DNA of 64,000 nucleotides from Panulirus ornatus (GCF_036320965.1 NC_092234.1:43088032-43152031), one strand, 5' to 3'. Counted from the first letter of the stretch, positions 36,985 to 49,548 are shown. Numbers and translations: made by a program. Notes: generated by a model from the letters alone, not told the origin.

Positions 36985-37730
36985 ATTTTAACAAAGCAGT
37001 ACATTACTACGTTGTCCACGTCTGTCGTGCCTGCTGGACAGAAGTCGTAACGTCGGACGACATCTGTCTAAGGCTGGCATAAAGATCCCCCCCCCCCCAA
37101 ATCCAACCCCACCCCACCAGCTAGGATGAGGTGGGGTGGGGTTGAGAACGCATCAAAGTTACGCACGAAGAATGAAAAACGAAACAACAACACACACAGA
37201 CATGAACGTTCACAAAACCAAAACTTACACATATGTACACTTTCTCCCCGTACCCTCATACACACTCACACAATAGCAGATATATGTAGGTATCCATTAC
37301 TCACATAACTGTTCACACACACACACACACACTGATTTTCCCCCATAAAACACCTGCAATCCGTAAACCCCAAGACTACCTATACCCCTAAACACAGCTG
37401 CTTACACATACATAGCCACCCATCGGAAACCACACTCCCCAGACATACACGAGTCACACTTTCTCGTCTGCGCTGTGGACATCACCCATCCTTACAACAC
37501 TGCATAAACTTATTTCACATAACCCAAGACCGTTCCTGCCCACGATGCAATTACCACAGTCAAGACATCAAGCAACAACTACTCCATCTCTCCATCCAGA
37601 CACACACTGACACAACACTACACTTCATGGCCTGTGGCCACGCCCGGAGGACGTGGCCGGCTTCCTGAGCGCTGCGGGGGCTTCAGAGAAGACAGAAGGG
37701 ACTCCTGAGGCAATAAGGTAGATAAGTAGA
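36985..37730. other. No gene recognised
   Basis: Unique sequence with a CA run near 37,314-37,332. No coding signal. Confidence 0.45.
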
Positions 37731-37734
37731 CATT

Positions 37735-37960
37735 TCCCCCTACATATAATCACCCACACCTGCAAATATATCCCCCTTTTCTTTCCCCCTACACAATCAC
37801 CCACACCTACTAATATACTCCCTCCCCCTACATATAATCATCCACACCTACAAATATTCTCCCCCTTTCCCCCTACATATAATCATCCACACCTACAAAT
37901 ATTCTCCCCCTTTCCCCCTACATATAATCACCCACACCTACAAATATACCCCCCCCCCCT
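37735..37960 (+). repeat. About 45-55-bp minisatellite, five copies
   Basis: CCCCCTACATATAATCACCC then ACACCTACAAATAT recurs with C/T-rich spacers. Confidence 0.88.
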
Positions 37961-38200
37961 TTCCCTTACATCTCTCCCACACTCTCAGCCACTCAACCCT
38001 GCTGGGTTCTTATCACCGCAACTCGTTAAGCGTTATCTTGCTTCCTGTCCCAGGCAGTTACAAAGACTTTGCCTCCAGCGACCACACATCCTACACACCC
38101 CCACACCCTCCTCGTCAATCTCTACCCTACCATGACCTCTCGCCAGATGCCTCGAGAAACCCCGTTGTCAACCACCACTGCTTGAAGAATGAACTGGCTC

Positions 38201-38955
<755 letters not shown>

Positions 38956-38959
38956 TTAA

Positions 38960-39235
38960 GAGGATGTAAGATGGTCCCAGGCCATCACTCGAACACTCCT
39001 ACGTCAGGAGGGTTGTACTACCCTGGGGGCGGCAGATGTCTACAACCTACTGACACGGAGGTTGTTAGATGGTCCCAGGCCATCACTTGAACACTCCTTC
39101 GTCAGGAGGGTTGTACTACCCTGGGGACCGGCTGTGGTCTACAACCTACTGACACAGAGGTTGTAAGATGGTCCCAGGCCATCACTTGAACACTCCTACG
39201 TCAGGAGCGTTGTACTACCCTGGCCTACAACCTAC
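38960..39235 (+). repeat. About 98-bp tandem repeat, three copies
   Basis: AGATGGTCCCAGGCCATCAC starts at about 38,969, 39,067 and 39,166. Each copy also contains ACGTCAGGAGGGTTGTACTA and CTACAACCTACTGACAC. Confidence 0.93.
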
Positions 39236-39449
39236 ATTACCTTCAATCTAACCCCTAAACGTGGGTCCCAAATACCTCCATCTACGTTTGCATGACACAC
39301 TCCAGTGACCTGGGCATGAAGTCCTTAACTCAATTGCCCCTGGTGACACTACCAACCTCCCGACCTCAATTCTGGTCAAGACGTATGTGGCAGGTCAACT
39401 GGAGGCTTACCCAAGGTCCAAACATTTGCTTCTTCAACAGATTCTTGGA

Positions 39450-39600
39450 CTTAGAAACCATCGCATGTACATCTTAAAACCCTGGATGTAAAATAAGAAA
39501 ACATTTATCCATCTGTACGATTTGGACTCAGAAACCATCGCATGTACATCTTAAAACCCTGGATGTAAATAAGAAAACATTTATCCATCTATACGATTTG
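39450..39600 (+). repeat. About 77-bp tandem duplication
   Basis: GGACTTAGAAACCATCGCAT through CATTTATCCATCT occurs twice with few differences. Confidence 0.9.
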
Positions 39601-39799
39601 TATAAAGCTCATTCATGTGGAAAACTACAAAATGTTCCATTTTTCTTTCGTAAAGACACAAAAAAAAATAAAAATAAAAGGGGAATGTACGAATATGGAG
39701 ATCAAGAGCTCTGTGCTTTCGCATCTCAGTGGCAAAGGAAGGTGTGAGGCTCCCCACAAGTGATGTGTTCAAAAGGATACTTGTTCACCATTGTCCAGT

Positions 39800-39980
39800 G
39801 TGGTGGTGTGGTGTGGTGTGGTGTGGTGAGGTGTGGTGTGGTGTGGTGTGTGTGTGGTGGTGTGGTGTGGTGTGGTGTGTGTGTGGTGGTGTGGTGTGGT
39901 GTGGTGTGGTGTGGTGTGGTGTGGTGTGGTTTGGTTTGGTGTGGTGTGGGGTGGTGTGGTGTGGTGTGGTGTGGTGTACG
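39800..39980 (+). repeat. (GTGTG/GTGGT)n low-complexity array
   Basis: Iterations of GTGGT with occasional GTGTGTGTGG blocks. Open frames here come from the repeat. Confidence 0.95.
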
Positions 39981-40159
39981 CCGATGCAGCCGGGAGGTAC
40001 AGTGGCGGGAGCGGGCCGATGCGGGCCTGTGGTGCGGCGGTGTGGCCAGGCGAGAGCGATGCCTTCTTGACTCATATATCATGAAATGCATTGTGGAACC
40101 ATCACGCCTAGCCGCACGGTGTGTCCCCTCTCCCCGGTACGAACTGACAGGTCTGGGCT

Positions 40160-40245
40160 AGGGGTATGGCCACACAACTAGGTGTGGCCACACGGCTGGG
40201 TATGGCCACACAGCTAGGTATGGCCACGCGGCTGGGTATGGCCTC
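40160..40245 (+). repeat. About 19-bp minisatellite, five copies
   Basis: GGTATGGCCACACAGCTA recurs with small changes. Confidence 0.88.
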
Positions 40246-40324
40246 TCCAGTGTGGGAGGAGAGACCACGACCTGGCCTGACGGAGGCGACCCAAGCTACA
40301 CTGGTTCCCCTCACAATGCATCAT

Positions 40325-40530
40325 GGCCAACTGTACCAGCAGCCAGCCACTCAGCCAGTAGCCAGCCACTCAGCCAGCCAGAAGCCAGCCAGTAGCAAGC
40401 CAGTCAGCCAGAAGCCAGCCAGTAGCCAACGAATCAGCCAGCCAGAAGCCAGCCAGTAGCCAACGAATCAGCCAGTCAGCCAGCCAGTAGCCAACCAATC
40501 AGCCAGGCCAGTAGCCAGAAGGCAGCCAGT
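40325..40530 (+). repeat. CAGCCAGTAGCCAG-type repeat
   Basis: Phrases CAGCCAGTAGCCA and AGAAGCCAGCCAG alternate irregularly. Confidence 0.9.
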
Positions 40531-40539
40531 CAGTAACCA

Positions 40540-41035
40540 TGGAGCCCCGATGCGTCCTTGGTTTCCTCATAGTCCATAAACAAAGCGTTAGCTGAACACC
40601 TTGTGAGGAACACCCCGACACAGAAGGTGCCTTACTCAGCATGCCAGTCTCATCAAGTGGATCAAACAATCACTTATCCACCCATCCCATCTGTTCACGA
40701 TTCCTTAAAGAGGCTCAAGTGTACTGAAACCCCTTAAAAAAAAGCACTCCTTCCCCTCCCCACACACACACACACACTTATCCTCAACCCATACTTAAGT
40801 GTGTTAGCGTGAAGCATGAACTTCCACACTTACACAAGTCCTTCACACTTTTTATTTCCCCCCCAGACTGCACGTTACTGTGGGTCGTCAGGCGGGACAC
40901 TCGTCACCTCCCACAGCTGCAAACCACCTCCCTCTTACAGAAGGCAGTGTTGCATGCAAGAATTTCCTCCCGACCACCTTTGAACACTGTGCCCGGTGAC
41001 CCCGGCCTTCCTGTGCACGTAAAAACGTGTGCCGG
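40540..41035. other. No gene recognised
   Basis: Unique sequence with a short CA run. No coding signal. Confidence 0.45.
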
Positions 41036-41039
41036 CGCA

Positions 41040-41350
41040 GGAGTGTGGGGGGTGATGGTAGTGGTGGGTGGGTGGTAATGGTAAATGGTGGTAATGGTGG
41101 GTGGGTGGTAATAGTGAATGGTGGTAGTGGTGGGTGGCTGTGGTGGTAGTGATGGTTAGAGGTGGATGGCGGTAGTGGCTAGTGGGGGGGTGTTGGGAGT
41201 AGCTGTGTTGGGTGGTAGATGTGGTGGGTGGTAGTGGTGGGTAGTTGTGAGTGGTGATGGTAAGTGGTGGTTGTGGTGGTGAGTGGTGGTGGATGGTAGT
41301 GATGGGTGGTGTATGGTGTGTGTGGTAGTGATGGGTGGTGTGTGGTGGCG
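41040..41350 (+). repeat. (GGTGGTAGTGGT)-type low-complexity array
   Basis: G/T-rich irregular repeats of GGTGGTAGTGGTGGGTGG. Confidence 0.92.
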
Positions 41351-41592
41351 AGTGGCCCAGCAAGCCCCTATACCCCAACCTCAGCTCAAGGGTCGAGTGC
41401 AACATCTGCCGAACCAGGTCAGGGCTGGCTGGTCGACCAACCTGCGATGGATGTCGACCGGTCTACCACTGAGGGCTGTCGAACTTGACAGGTCGCCGTG
41501 ATGAGCAGGGGGGGGGGGGTCGAACTTGACAGGTATATCAACGAAGCCAAGGTGGACCGACCGATACAATGAGAGGGTTACTGACCTAAGGC

Positions 41593-41940
41593 CAGGCTGC
41601 TGCACAGACCACAGTCTGAGTCAGGCTGCTGCACAGACCACAGTCTGAGTCAGGCTGCTGCACAGACCACGGTCTGAGTCGGGCTGCTGCACAGACCACA
41701 GTCTGAGTCAGGCTGCTGCACAGACCACAGTCTGAGTCAGGCTGCTGCACAGACCACAGTCTGAGTCAGGCTGCTGCACAGACCATGGTCTGAGTCGGGC
41801 TGCTGCACAGACCACAGTCTGAGTCAGGCTGCTGCACAGACCACAGTCTGAGTCAGGCTGCTGCACAGACCACAGTCTGAGTCAGGCTGCTGCACAGACC
41901 ACAGTCTGAGTCAGGCTGCTGCACAGACCACAGTCTCAGC
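41593..41940 (+). repeat. 29-bp minisatellite, 12 copies, with inverted core
   Basis: Unit core is CAGGCTGCTGCACAGACC then ACAGTCTGAGT. CAGAC-CACA-GTCTG can form a hairpin. Two units have altered loop bases that extend the symmetry (CAGACCACGGTCTG and the perfect palindrome CAGACCATGGTCTG). Confidence 0.96.
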
Positions 41941-42179
41941 CAGGCCATGTCCTGGGTGGAGGTCTACCCTCGCTACCTATACAGACTTTGGTTGGTCCTG
42001 CTTCCCACAGTTTCTGTGTAGCGCCTGGCCACGCGAGGACTGACCGTTATGGTAATTCATTCTTCCCCCGAACATCTTATGTGGGAAATTCTCTTCCTCC
42101 TTTCCTCATCTTTCTCTCTACCTGTAACCTTTCTACCTCTGAGAGTAGGATGTACGAACACCCTGCGGAGCCATGATTA

Positions 42180-42440
42180 ACTTCTTTCTTCCTTTCATAC
42201 CTGTCTCCGTTTGCCGCGTCAGTGAGGCAGCGCCAGGAACAGACGAAGAAAAGGCGTCATTCGCTCACATCCATTCAATAGCTGTCATGTTGTAATGCAC
42301 CGAAACCACAACTCCCTTTCCACATCCAGGCCCGACAGACCTTTCCATTGGTTTACCCCGGACGTTCCACATACCCTGGTTCAGTCCACTGACAGCACGT
42401 CGACCCCCGTATACCACATGGCTCCAATTCACCTCTGGGA
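42180..42440 (+). repeat. Dispersed element, GAGGTAGCG family (type I, diverged)
   Basis: CTGTCTCCGTTTGCCGCGTC, GAGGCAGCGCCAGGAACAGA, then CATCCAGGCCCGACAGACC, CCACTGACAGCACGTCGACC and GGCTCCAATTCACCT follow the order of other copies. Confidence 0.8.
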
Positions 42441-42541
42441 ATATGCGGTGGTCACGACGCGCCCTAGCTGGAGAGGAATCCACCACGCTCGCTGTGAAGT
42501 ATGCCAGTGAGGTAATGTGTCAGAGGGTTGGTGGTTCTGAC

Positions 42542-42542
<1 letters not shown>

Positions 42543-42615
<73 letters not shown>
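42543..42615 (+). repeat. (TG)n microsatellite
   Basis: Uninterrupted TG run of about 36 units. Confidence 0.97.
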
Positions 42616-42616
<1 letters not shown>

Positions 42617-42711
42617 TCCGCGACCCCAACACCAGGTCACGACCCACGGGGCCAAAGACGCTGTGTCAGGGGCTATTGTGGAGAACACCTGAGTACTGAG
42701 AATAGAAGACC

Positions 42712-42715
<4 letters not shown>

Positions 42716-42802
<87 letters not shown>
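42716..42802 (+). repeat. (GA)n microsatellite
   Basis: Uninterrupted GA run of about 43 units. Confidence 0.97.
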
Positions 42803-42804
<2 letters not shown>

Positions 42805-43029
42805 ACGTAAGCCAAGTGAAAACATTCATCACTCAGTATTCACCATTAACCACATACTGTATGGCTACCACAACATTACTGTGGTTCCACCACAGTATAA
42901 ACTCCTCATCACGCCATGTTCATCTGGTCACCACTAAATGTATGATGTATAAACCATAGGATTTATCGTGTATAACTTGCTGTATTATGTAGACACGTCT
43001 CAATCACATGCACGTTAACCACAGTGCAG

Positions 43030-43485
43030 ATGTAAACATCCAGCCCCACCTTGATCTTAAGCTCTACTGTGATTAATTAACCCGCTTTGGTGATCAATTA
43101 ACCAGCTTTGGTGATCAATTAACCAGCTTTGGTGATCAATTAACCAGCTTTGGTGATCAATTAACCAGCTTTGGTGATCAATTAACCCGCTTTGGTGATC
43201 AATTAACCAGCTTTGGTGATCAATTAACCAGCTTTGGTGATCAATTAACCAGCTTTGGTGATCAATTAACCCGCTTTGGTGATCAATTAACCAGCTTTGG
43301 TGATCAATTAACCAGCTTTGGTGATCAATTAACCCGCTTTGGTGATCAATTAACCAGCTTTGGTGATCAATTAACCAGCTTTGGTGATCAATTAACCAGT
43401 TTTTGTGATTAATTAATCAATAACTATCATGATCCCCAATTATGTAATTCCTTATCTACGTATTTTCAGGCGACTGGCTGCCTGA
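43030..43485 (-). repeat. Dispersed element X, copy A, with an internal 21-bp array
   Basis: In reverse complement: TTCAGGCAGCCAGTCGCCTG, AAGGAATTACATAA, ATTAATTAATCAC, then a 16-unit 21-bp array (GGTTAATTGATCACCAAAGC) and finally AGTAGAGCTTAAGATCAAGG with GGCTGGATGTTT. The flanks match copies at 47,845-48,770 and 57,875-58,025. Confidence 0.82.
43080..43410 (+). repeat. 21-bp minisatellite, about 16 copies
   Basis: Units read GGTGATCAATTAACCAGCTT, with an occasional CCCGC variant. The unit is close to an inverted repeat (GGT...ACC around TGATCAATTA). The array lies inside element X copy A. Confidence 0.96.
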
Positions 43486-43523
43486 ACTAAACAAACCGTT
43501 CTTTATTATCTTATCTGTTATCA

Positions 43524-43559
<36 letters not shown>

Positions 43560-43639
43560 ACCAACACCAATGTCACGTTAACAATTCATGAGCGATCATA
43601 AATACATAGTGAGTCAGTCACAAACGACCCTCCATATAA

Positions 43640-43980
43640 CGAACCTACTTATGACTAAGGTCCATTTTACTAACCTAATCATAACGAACCTCCATATAAC
43701 GAACCTACTTATGACTAAGGTCCATTTTACTAACCTAATCATAACGAACCTCCATATAACGAACCTACTTATGACTAAGGTCCATTTTACTAACCTAATC
43801 ATAACGAACCTCCATATAACGAAGCTCCATATAACGAAACCCCATATAACGAAACTAATTATACAGAAGGTTCATAAAACGATGCTACTTATAAAGACAC
43901 GTCATATAACGAAGCTCCATATAACGAAACTTCCTATAACGAAGCTCCTCATAACGAAGTTCCATATAACGAAGTAGGCA
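43640..43980 (+). repeat. 60-bp array (three exact copies) passing into 15-bp repeats
   Basis: CATAACGAACCTCCATATAA through CCATTTTACTAACCTAAT repeats three times. Then shorter CCATATAACGAAGCT units follow, which look like the seed of the longer unit. Confidence 0.92.
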
Positions 43981-44074
43981 CGGTTGCTGTGATCGATACA
44001 CAACAACAGTGTGACCTGTCCTGACCAACGACAACTGTTACTGAGCTCCCATCACATTAAGGAGGGGGGGGGGG

Positions 44075-45030
44075 GAGCAACAGAGAGCACACCCACGTCA
44101 CAACAGAGAGCACATCCACGTCACAACAGAGAGCACATCCACGTCACAACAGAGAGCACATCCACGTCACAACAGAGAGCACATCCACGTCACAACAGAG
44201 AGCACATCCACGTCACAACAGAGAGCACACCCACGTCACAACAGAGAGCACATCCACGTCACAACAGAGAGCACACCCACAACAGAGAGCACATCCACGT
44301 CACAACAGAGAGCACACCCACGTCGCAACAGAGAGCACATCCACGTCACAACAGAGAGCACATCCACGTCACAACAGATAGCACACCCACGTCACAACAG
44401 AGAGCACATCCACGTCACAACAGAGAGCACATCCACGTCACAACAGAGAGCACACCCACGTCACAACAGAGCACACCCACGTCACAACAGAGAGCACATC
44501 CACGTCACAACAGAGAGCACATCCACGTCACAACAGAGAGCACACCCACGTCACAACAGGGAAGCCCACCCACGTCACAACAGATAGCACATCCACGTCA
44601 CAACAGAGAGCACATCCACGTCACAACAGAGAGCACATCCACGTCACAACAGAGAGCACACCCACGTCACAACAGGGAAGCCCACCCACGTCACAACAGA
44701 GAGCACATCCACGTCCCAACAGGGAAGCCCACCCACGTCACAACAGAGAGCACATCCACGCCACAACAGATAGCACATCCACGTCACAACAGAGAGCACA
44801 CCCACGTCACAACAGAGAGCACATCCACGTCACAACAGAGAGCACACCCACGCCACAACAGAGAGCACATCCACGTCACAACAGATAGCACATCCACGTC
44901 ACAACAGATAGCACATCCACGTCACAACAGATAGCACATCCACGTGACAACAGAGAGCACATCCACGTGACAACAGAGAGCACACCCACGTCACAACAGG
45001 GAAGCCCACCCACGTCACAACAGAGAGATG
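44075..45030 (+). repeat. 23-bp minisatellite, about 40 copies
   Basis: Units read GAGCACATCCACGTCACAAC then AGA, with ACACC/ACATC and GAAGCCC variants. The unit has no stop in forward frames, giving an open frame of about 300 codons that I do not treat as a gene. Confidence 0.97.
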
Positions 45031-45033
45031 AAC

Positions 45034-45036
<3 letters not shown>

Positions 45037-45117
<81 letters not shown>
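45037..45117 (+). repeat. (GA)n microsatellite
   Basis: Uninterrupted GA run directly following the 23-bp array. Confidence 0.97.
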
Positions 45118-45118
<1 letters not shown>

Positions 45119-45649
45119 ATCAGTGTCTTCAAACAGAGCCCACCCTTAACACAGCAATCGCTCACGTTCGGAAGGCAAAAAAAAAGGAAAAAACTCATAA
45201 AACATAAAACACTTGTGCAGACGAGTGGAGGGGGGAGAGAGATATGGTTGGGGAGGGGGTGGAGGAGGAGGAAGGGGAGGGGGGGGTGTGGATATAAAAA
45301 AGATAAGCCCGAGTGTACCCAGCATGTCAGCTGATAAGCCCACGATAAGCTTTGTACAAACTGGTGAAGCTCTCTCGATGTTGACTCCTCTCCCCACACC
45401 CCCACACTGTGGACACAGCTGACCCACAGCTAACGCAGGGATAATGAGCGAGCGTATATGTGGAGGAGGAGGAGGAGGAAGGGTAATGGCTCAGGGACAG
45501 AGGAGATAATGGCATCCCACGTCATGCATTAGTCATGAACGTTCCCCCGTGGCCATTGTCTGGCCATTTGGTCGGCGAAATAATGGAAAACGGAACAAAG
45601 TTCACCGGATGTAGAGAAGTTCTGCTGGCTTCCGGTACTCTGGTCTGGC

Positions 45650-46320
45650 TCTTCACTCAACGGCTGGGGGCGGTCTGGGTCCTGGTTACTGGCTGTCTGG
45701 GTCCTGGTTACTGGCTGTCTGGGTCTGGCTAGTGGTTATCTAGGTGTAGCCAGTGGCTGTCTGAGTCCTGGTTTGCGGCTGTCTGGGTCCTGGTTACTGG
45801 CTGTCTGGGTCCTGGTTACTGGCTGTCTGGGTCTGGCTAGTGGTTATCTAGGTGTAGCCAGTGGCTGTCTGAGTCCTGGTTTGCGGCTGTCTGGGTCCTG
45901 GTTACTGGCTGTCTGGGTCCTGGTTACTGGCTGTCTGGGTCTGGCTAGTGGTTATCTAGGTGTAGCCAGTGGCTGTCTAGGTCCTGGTTTGCGGCTGTCT
46001 GGGTCCTGGTTAGTGGTTGTCTGGGTCCTGGTTAGTGGCTGTCTGGGTCTGGCTAGTGGTTATCTAGGTGTAGCCAGTGGCTGTCTGAGTCCTGGTTTGC
46101 GGCTGTCTGGGTCCTGGTTAGTGGTTGTCTGGGTCCTGGTTAGTGGCTGTCTGGGTCTGGCTAGTGGTTATCTAGGTGTAGCCAGTGGCTGTCTAGGTCC
46201 TGGTTTGCGGCTTTTTGGGTCCTGGTTAGTGGTTGTCTGGGTCCTGGTTAGTGGCTGTCTGGGTCTGGCTAGTGGTTATGTAGGTGTAGCTAGTGGCTGT
46301 CTGGGGTCTGGCAAGTGGCC
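45650..46320 (+). repeat. 108-bp higher-order minisatellite, six copies
   Basis: GTGTAGCCAGTGGCTGTCT starts at 45,744, 45,852, 45,960, 46,068, 46,176 and 46,284 (last with a variant), exactly 108 bp apart. Inside are 18-24-bp subunits such as CTGTCTGGGTCCTGGTTA. The resulting open frame of about 200 codons is a by-product. Confidence 0.95.
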
Positions 46321-46656
46321 CGTCTATCTGCAGATTAATAGCAGTCCAGGTCTGGTTAGTTCCTCTCTCGGCTCTGGTTAATAGCTTGTCCATGCCTGGT
46401 TAGTGGTCCCCTAGTTCTGCTTCGTGGCTATGCTGTTGCCTGGTTAATGGCTGACGCAGCCCTATCCAATATGTTTCTCAGCTTCTTCAGTATACATTAC
46501 CAAGGCCATGCATGGTAAGCTTTTAACAACCTCATGTCTAACTGCCCCCCATTCGCCCCGCCCTCCGCTTTTAACTACCCCCTCCCCCCTCCACACACAC
46601 ACACAAACACTAACTAGTAGTTCCCACTCTCCCTTAATACGTCTCAAACCCTGGGC

Positions 46657-46660
<4 letters not shown>

Positions 46661-46728
<68 letters not shown>
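46661..46728 (+). repeat. (TA)n microsatellite, left of dispersed element
   Basis: TA run ending a few bases before the element head. Confidence 0.97.
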
Positions 46729-46732
<4 letters not shown>

Positions 46733-46740
<8 letters not shown>

Positions 46741-47003
46741 TTATTATACTTTGTCGCTGTCTCCCGCGTTTGCGAGGTAGCGCAAGGAAACAGACGAAAG
46801 AAATGCCCCCCCCCCCATACACATGTATATACATACGTCCACACACGCAAATATACATACCTACACAGCTTTCCATGCCTTGATTCAATCCACTGACAGC
46901 ACGTCAACCCCGGTATACCACATCGCTCCAATTCACTCTATTCCTTGCCCTCCTCTCACCCTCCTGCATGTTCAGGCCCCGATCACACAAAATCTTTTTC
47001 ACT

Positions 47004-47005
<2 letters not shown>
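46733..47005 (+). repeat. Dispersed element, GAGGTAGCG family (type I), best copy
   Basis: Reads TCTCCCGCGTTTGCGAGGTA, GCGCAAGGAAACAGACGAAA, CTTTCCATGCCTTGATTCAA, CCACTGACAGCACGTCAACC, CTCCAATTCACTCTATTCCT, GTTCAGGCCCCGATCACACA and AAATCTTTTTCACTCC. TA runs bound it on both sides. No coding capacity was seen. Confidence 0.88.

Positions 47006-47006
<1 letters not shown>

Positions 47007-47070
<64 letters not shown>
47007..47070 (+). repeat. (TA)n microsatellite, right of dispersed element
   Basis: TA run starting directly at the element end. Confidence 0.97.
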
Positions 47071-47073
<3 letters not shown>

Positions 47074-47344
47074 GCCACCAGGACGTCTTGGCTAAGTTGA
47101 TAACTGTGTCCTCTTGCTTTGCCCAGCTTCATGCTCAACCTGGCACGACTCCTCGTTCCTCTAAGACTACCCCATCAACCCATCAATCACACACACACAC
47201 ACACACCACACACACACACACACACACTAGCGTCCGGCCCATCACATTCATCAATGACCACTGGACACCTTATGTAAGTAACTTCTTTGCTTTAAGGTTA
47301 ATAATCAATCGTAAATATTTCCAGGGTCTTCTTCGCCTTCAGAT

Positions 47345-47690
47345 AAGAAACAGTAACAGATAAGTAACAGTAACAGACAAGACACAGTAACAGATAAGTA
47401 ACAGTAACAGATAAGTAACAGTAACAGACAAGAAACAGTAACAGATAAGTAACAGTAACAGACAAGAAACAGTAACAGATAAGTAACAGTAACAGACAAG
47501 AAACAGTAACAGATAAATAACAGTAACAGACAAGAAACAGTAACAGATAAGTAACAGTAACAAACAAGAAACAGTAACAGATAAATAACAGTAACAGACA
47601 AGAAACAGTAACAGATAAGTAACTAACAGATAATTAACAGTAACAGATAATTAACAGTAACAGATAAGTAACAGTAGCAGATAAGTAACA
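47345..47690 (+). repeat. 17-bp minisatellite organised as 34-bp dimers
   Basis: ACAGTAACAGATAAGTA alternates with ACAGTAACAGACAAGAA for about 18 units, with loss of register at the right end. Confidence 0.94.
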
Positions 47691-47844
47691 AGTTACTAAA
47701 GGCACCCACACTGACGTATGGTAATTCTCAAGTGAGTTTTTTCAATAAATCATTTCCAGGAGACCTTCACCACAGTACCCAGACTCTGCACATGATGCCA
47801 CTAGACTCTGTGTAAATAAATAAATGAAATAAATAAAGGGCGGG

Positions 47845-48770
47845 TTGTTGAGTGCAGGCAGCCGTTCGGATAAACATATGCGGTAGAGGAATTACTTAAC
47901 TAGGTGGGGAGGTGGCGGGGGAGGTTATTGCAGTAATTAGATAATTAATCACAGTATAGAACTTAAGATCAAGGTGGAGTAGATCTTAAGATCAAGGTGG
48001 AGTAGATCTTAAGATCAAGGTGGAGTAGATCTTAAGATCAAGGTGGAGTAGATCTTAAGATCAAGGTGGAGTAGATCTTAAGATCAAGTTGGAGTAGATC
48101 TTCAGATCAAGGTGGAGTAGATCTTAAGATCAAGGTGGAGTAGATCTTCAGATCAAGGTGGAGTAGATCTTAAGATCAAGGTGGAGTAGATCTTAAGATC
48201 AAGGTGGAGTAGAACTTAAGATCAAGGTGGAGTCGATCTTAAGATCAAGGTGGAGTAGATCTTAAGATCAAGGTGGAGTAGAACTTAAGATCAAGGTGGA
48301 GTAGATCTTAAGATCAAGGTGGAGTAGAACTTAAGATCAAGGTGGAGTAGATCTTAAGATCAAGGTGGAGTAGAACTTAAGATCAAGTTGGAGTAGAACT
48401 TAAGATCAAGGTGGAGTAGATCTTAAGATCAAGGTGGAGTAGATCTTAAGATCAAGGTGGAGTAGATCTTAAGATCAAGGTGGAGTAGATCTTAAGATCA
48501 AGGTGAAGTAGAACTTAAGATCAAGGTGGAGTAGATCTTAAGATCAAGGTGGAGTAGATCTTAAGATCAAGGTGGAGTAGATCTTAAGATCAAGGTGGAG
48601 TAGATCTTAAGATCAAGGTGGAGTAGATCTTAAGATCAAGGTGGAGTAGATCTTAAGATCAAGGTGGAGTAGATCTTAAGATCAAGGTGGAGTAGATCTT
48701 AAGATCAAGGTGGAGTAGATCTTAAGATCATGGTGGAGTTGGATACTTCTGCACTCTGTATATAAGCACA
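47845..48770 (+). repeat. Dispersed element X, copy B, with an internal 23-bp array
   Basis: Left flank TGCAGGCAGCCGTTCGGATA, GAGGAATTACTTAA and GATAATTAATCACAGTATAG. Right flank GGTGGAGTTGGATACTTCTG with CACTCTGTATATAAGCAC. The sequence between flanks is amplified (47,960-48,735). Confidence 0.85.
47960..48735 (+). repeat. 23-bp minisatellite, about 34 copies, with 12-bp palindrome
   Basis: Units read GTAGATCTTAAGATCAAGGT then GGA. GATCTTAAGATC is a perfect palindrome present in most units. The variants GAACTTAAGATC and GATCTTCAGATC break it. Confidence 0.97.
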
Positions 48771-48774
48771 TGAG

Positions 48775-49100
48775 TGAGGGTGTGAGTCTACATAACACAA
48801 CAAGGTTTACTGAACAAATGTTATGGTTTACATGTTAAACATTTAGTGGTGATTGGCTGAACATCAACGTGAGGTAAAGTTACATAGTGACTTAACTGCA
48901 GTGGTGTTGTGTTGACGTACATTCTAAGTACTTAATTGGTAAACACTTAAGTGGCGTAAAGTACTGCAGTAACATTGTGTTGACATAAGTGTTTAATGGA
49001 GAGCATTAAGTGAGAAATATATTCACGTTCCTTGACTTACAGCAATACAGTAGTTGACTTGCACATAAGTATAGCAAAACTAGGCTATTTGCTTGCTTAG
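48775..49100. other. No gene recognised
   Basis: AT-rich unique sequence with loosely repeated GTGTTGACRTA phrases. Confidence 0.45.

Positions 49101-49104
<4 letters not shown>

Positions 49105-49158
<54 letters not shown>
49105..49158 (+). repeat. (TG)n microsatellite
   Basis: Uninterrupted TG run. Confidence 0.97.
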
Positions 49159-49161
<3 letters not shown>

Positions 49162-49389
49162 AAATTAGGAAATGGTTCCTGGTTTCACCACCAGGGGATC
49201 AGGAACACATAGGATGCTGTGTTGAGGTGAGGGCGGGGGTGAGGTGAGGTGAGGGGGGGTCAGGGGTCAGTCACCTGTTGACCCCCTCAAAACAAGCATT
49301 GTGGAGGGCCTGGGTAAACATGGCCCCGTGGTGGCGAGTGTGGGGTGGCCTGTGTTTGGCCAGCGTGGGGGGGGGGGGGTTGTTATCAC

Positions 49390-49453
49390 TGACTCACACA
49401 CACACCCTAACCCACTTTATCAATCTTGTGGGGGGGGGGGGGGAGGAAGGTGG

Positions 49454-49504
<51 letters not shown>

Positions 49505-49548
49505 CCCACTTTATCAATCTTGTGGGGGGGGGGGGGAGAGGAAGGTGA

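Noticed and set aside
44011..44934. Open frame of about 307 codons rich in TESTPTSQQ-like repeats
   Set aside because: Produced by a 23-bp satellite without stops. The three frames appear in rotation within one protein, which a real coding repeat would not show.
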